This document shows, in pieces, positions 62,318 to 64,000 of a stretch of 64,000 nt of DNA. The notes beneath the pieces are model-generated. The model was not told the origin of the DNA and did not search any database. It worked only from the letters and a program-made list of their open reading frames with translations. Origin of the DNA: Acinetobacter lwoffii. GTDB lineage: Bacteria > Pseudomonadota > Gammaproteobacteria > Pseudomonadales > Moraxellaceae. Location: NCBI RefSeq assembly GCF_015602705.1, contig NZ_CP059081.1, positions 2,923,702 through 2,987,701 on the forward strand, in the 5' to 3' direction. The stretch's first letter is position 1, and each line of letters opens with the position of its first letter. The position numbers and the translations under genes are program-made.

Positions 62318-63019
62318 TTATAAATTGAATTCTTTAAAAATCTGCTCAATCTGCTCTGCCGGATAGGCGCCCATCACCTTAAAACCATTGGAAAAAATAA
62401 TCGCAGGTGTACCATTCACCCCCATAGACTGAGCCAGTTTTTTATTCCGTTCAATCGGATTGGCACAAGTTTTTTTCGATTTAGGTTGAATTCCTTGAGC
62501 AATCAGATCTTCCCATGCCTGAGCTGGATTAGACTCGCAATACACCTGTTTTGAAGGAGCAGCCGACTGGGGTTTTAAAGGAAGAATAAAGGTATAAATG
62601 GTCAAGTCATTCAGTTTTTTCAGCTCTAGCTCAAGCTTTTTACAATACGGGCAATTTGGGTCAGAAAAGATCGCAATCTGACGTTTACCCGTACCTCTTA
62701 CACTTTTTACAGCATCCTGAAGCGGTAATTTTTTCCAGTCGATACTATTTTGTTTCAGCATTAAATCACGGGTCAGATTATATTGATCCTGAATCCGCAG
62801 CATCGGACCGGCTATCAGATGCTTGGCATCTTCATTCAGATAAACCACTTGGCCCTGCATGGAACCGCTATAGATGCCTTTCATCTCGGTGGTCTGAATA
62901 TTTTCAATTTTTAAATTGGGACTGTTTTTTGCCAAATTAGCTTGTACCGTATCAATATTGGCAAATGCGAAGCTTGAAATGAATGTACTTAAACTAATGA
63001 TCAGTGTTTTTTTTAACAT
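62318..63019 (-). CDS. dsbC: Disulfide isomerase DsbC
   Basis: Periplasmic isomerase of 233 residues. Signal peptide ends near AFAN (residue 20). The N-terminal dimerisation domain is followed by the thioredoxin fold with FSDPNCPYCKKLE (Cys123, Cys126) and the cis-Pro in GTPAII. Two more cysteines lie in the helical insert. The active-site dipeptide is Pro-Tyr rather than the Gly-Tyr of E. coli DsbC, confirmed by the codons TGC CCG TAT TGT. Confidence 0.92.
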   Translation of the reverse strand: MLKKTLIISLSTFISSFAFANIDTVQANLAKNSPNLKIENIQTTEMKGIYSGSMQGQVVYLNEDAKHLIAGPMLRIQDQYNLTRDLMLKQNSIDWKKLPLQDAVKSVRGTGKRQIAIFSDPNCPYCKKLELELKKLNDLTIYTFILPLKPQSAAPSKQVYCESNPAQAWEDLIAQGIQPKSKKTCANPIERNKKLAQSMGVNGTPAIIFSNGFKVMGAYPAEQIEQIFKEFNL

Positions 63020-63365
63020 GAATGTTCTACATGAATTGGATAAGAATATGCTTCGATTCTAATCGCTCTGCTTTTAAATTTCTCAAACATTTATGTTACT
63101 GTTTAGACTCAGTTAAACAAGTTCATAATGTTTCACGTGGAACACCATGTATAGCGTTAGATTGAACTCCAATCTATCTAGAAAACACATCAATATTCAT
63201 AATAAGTAATTGTTTTATATAATTAAAATATATTAAATGATAAACATCTTACTCATTCAGCCTTGACCGATTTTCTGTATCCATTCTAAACTGCAGACAC
63301 TTTCTATTTTCCTCGCTACGCCCTGACATGGATTGGCCAAGGATTAACACTATAACGGCATTTTC
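63020..63365. promoter_or_regulatory. Intergenic region with a parS site, between divergent dsbC and MFS genes
   Basis: About 346 bases with no supported gene. It carries the promoters of the two divergent genes and the parS-like 16-mer at 63129-63144; the rest is AT-rich. Confidence 0.5.
63129..63144. other. parS-like centromere site
   Basis: TGTTTCACGTGGAACA matches the bacterial parS consensus TGTTTCACGTGAAACA at 15 of 16 positions. ParB binds such sites, usually within the origin-proximal part of the chromosome. Confidence 0.75.
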
Positions 63366-64000
63366 ATGACAATAACGACCAGCTGGCGACCGTTCTTGAT
63401 GGTCAGCCTGGCTTTAATGATGGGAACGATTGGCACCGCTTTGGCCAGTCCGCTTTATCCGATTTATCAACAGCTCTGGCATTTGCTGCCCAGCCAGATC
63501 ACCTACATTTTTGTCGCCTATATGTTTGGCTGCCTCTCGACCTTGTTATTTTTGGGCAGAACCAGTAACAGCATTGGATTTTTACGGACCCTGCAAATTG
63601 GTCTGGCCCTGATCACGCTGGGTCTCATCATTTCCGTTTTTGCCCAGAATGCACTGATCCTCTCGATTGGCCGTTTTATTATTGGGATTGCATCGGGCCT
63701 GATGACCACTTCTGCCATGATGGGTTTGATGCATACTATCCCAGAAAGCCATAAACACACTGCACCACAATTGATTTCAATCATCACCGCAATGGGTTTT
63801 GGTTTGGGACCCTTGGTCGGTGGTGTGATTGCGCAGTTTTCCGCTGCCCCTTTGGTGATGCCATATTTACCGATTATTCTGGGTGCCGTGCTGTGTCTGA
63901 TTGGCCTGTCCTGGATCAAAGCACCCAAGTTTGAGGCGCAGCCCTTTAGCATGGCGCCTAAACTGCAACAACCTGAAGCGCAGTTTCATCGTGTGTTTAT
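63366..64000 (+). CDS. MFS transporter, N-terminal part
   Basis: 211 residues from ATG 63366, then the window ends. Six hydrophobic helices are visible. MMGTIGTALASPLYPIYQ and the RFIIGIASGLMTTSAMMG segment resemble the MFS drug/efflux group. Substrate unknown. Confidence 0.8.
   Translation, partial: MTITTSWRPFLMVSLALMMGTIGTALASPLYPIYQQLWHLLPSQITYIFVAYMFGCLSTLLFLGRTSNSIGFLRTLQIGLALITLGLIISVFAQNALILSIGRFIIGIASGLMTTSAMMGLMHTIPESHKHTAPQLISIITAMGFGLGPLVGGVIAQFSAAPLVMPYLPIILGAVLCLIGLSWIKAPKFEAQPFSMAPKLQQPEAQFHRVF

Noticed and set aside
63518..63952. 144-codon frame on the minus strand opposite the MFS gene
   Set aside because: Antisense shadow of a clear transporter; no supporting signal.

Overview
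The window is a chromosomal segment of a gamma-proteobacterium, very probably Acinetobacter (Moraxellaceae). The reasons are the gene neighbourhoods (dapA-bamC-purC, ubiG-mupP-yciK, ribF-ileS-lspA-fkpB), the many short Acinetobacter-type hypothetical proteins, a short BlsA-type BLUF photoreceptor and a 16S-tRNA-Ile-tRNA-Ala-23S-5S operon. I see no insertion sequence, prophage, integron or CRISPR array. Two parS-like sites suggest the segment lies in the origin-proximal part of the chromosome.

Layout. 1-5.7 kb: a bile-acid-type symporter fragment, pncA, an aromatic-acid MFS carrier, then dapA-bamC-purC. 5.8-6 kb: an apparent independent small RNA. 6-19 kb: rarA, a PAS-GGDEF-EAL protein, murJ, ampD, nadC, rph, a FabR-like regulator, dsbA and ubiG-mupP-yciK. 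19-23 kb: small hypotheticals, two tandem RcnB-like proteins and argA. 23-28 kb: an ssu sulfonate operon with two substrate-binding lipoproteins, and a RutR-like regulator. 29-35 kb: a nucleosidase, ribF-ileS-lspA-fkpB and a flavin reductase. 35.4-36.4 kb: two related RNAs with AGGA-loop hairpins on either side of a tautomerase gene. 36.5-43.6 kb: a PQQ sugar dehydrogenase and the complete rRNA operon on the minus strand. 44-53 kb: tyrS, anmK, a lytic transglycosylase, a 0.4-kb AT-rich repeat field, purE/purK and mpl. 53-64 kb: an alcohol dehydrogenase, the BLUF protein, two tandem GNATs, sotB, a manganese riboswitch with a TerC protein, guaD, hpt, dsbC, a parS site and the start of an MFS gene.

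How the genes fit together. Peptidoglycan recycling is well represented by ampD, anmK, mupP, mpl, an MltB-type transglycosylase and murJ. Purine synthesis and salvage (purC, purE, purK, guaD, hpt) and NAD supply (pncA, nadC) are also present. Oxidative protein folding is covered by dsbA and dsbC, whose active-site dipeptides look exchanged relative to E. coli.

The most interesting signal is the pair of RNAs at about 35429-35570 and 36243-36372. Each has hairpins that put AGGA in the loop, a terminator whose loop is ACAGGATGT, and a GacA-box-like dyad at the same distance (44 bp) from the -10 box. They look like CsrA/RsmA-titrating RNAs of the RsmX/Y/Z type. Others are a three-hairpin sRNA candidate with exposed CU-rich segments (5828-5959), a cluster of twelve TTTAAATTCA motifs with DnaA-box-like sequences (48813-49243), and a yybP-ykoY riboswitch whose P1 helix competes with a terminator. 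All calls come from reading the sequence alone; no database search was run.
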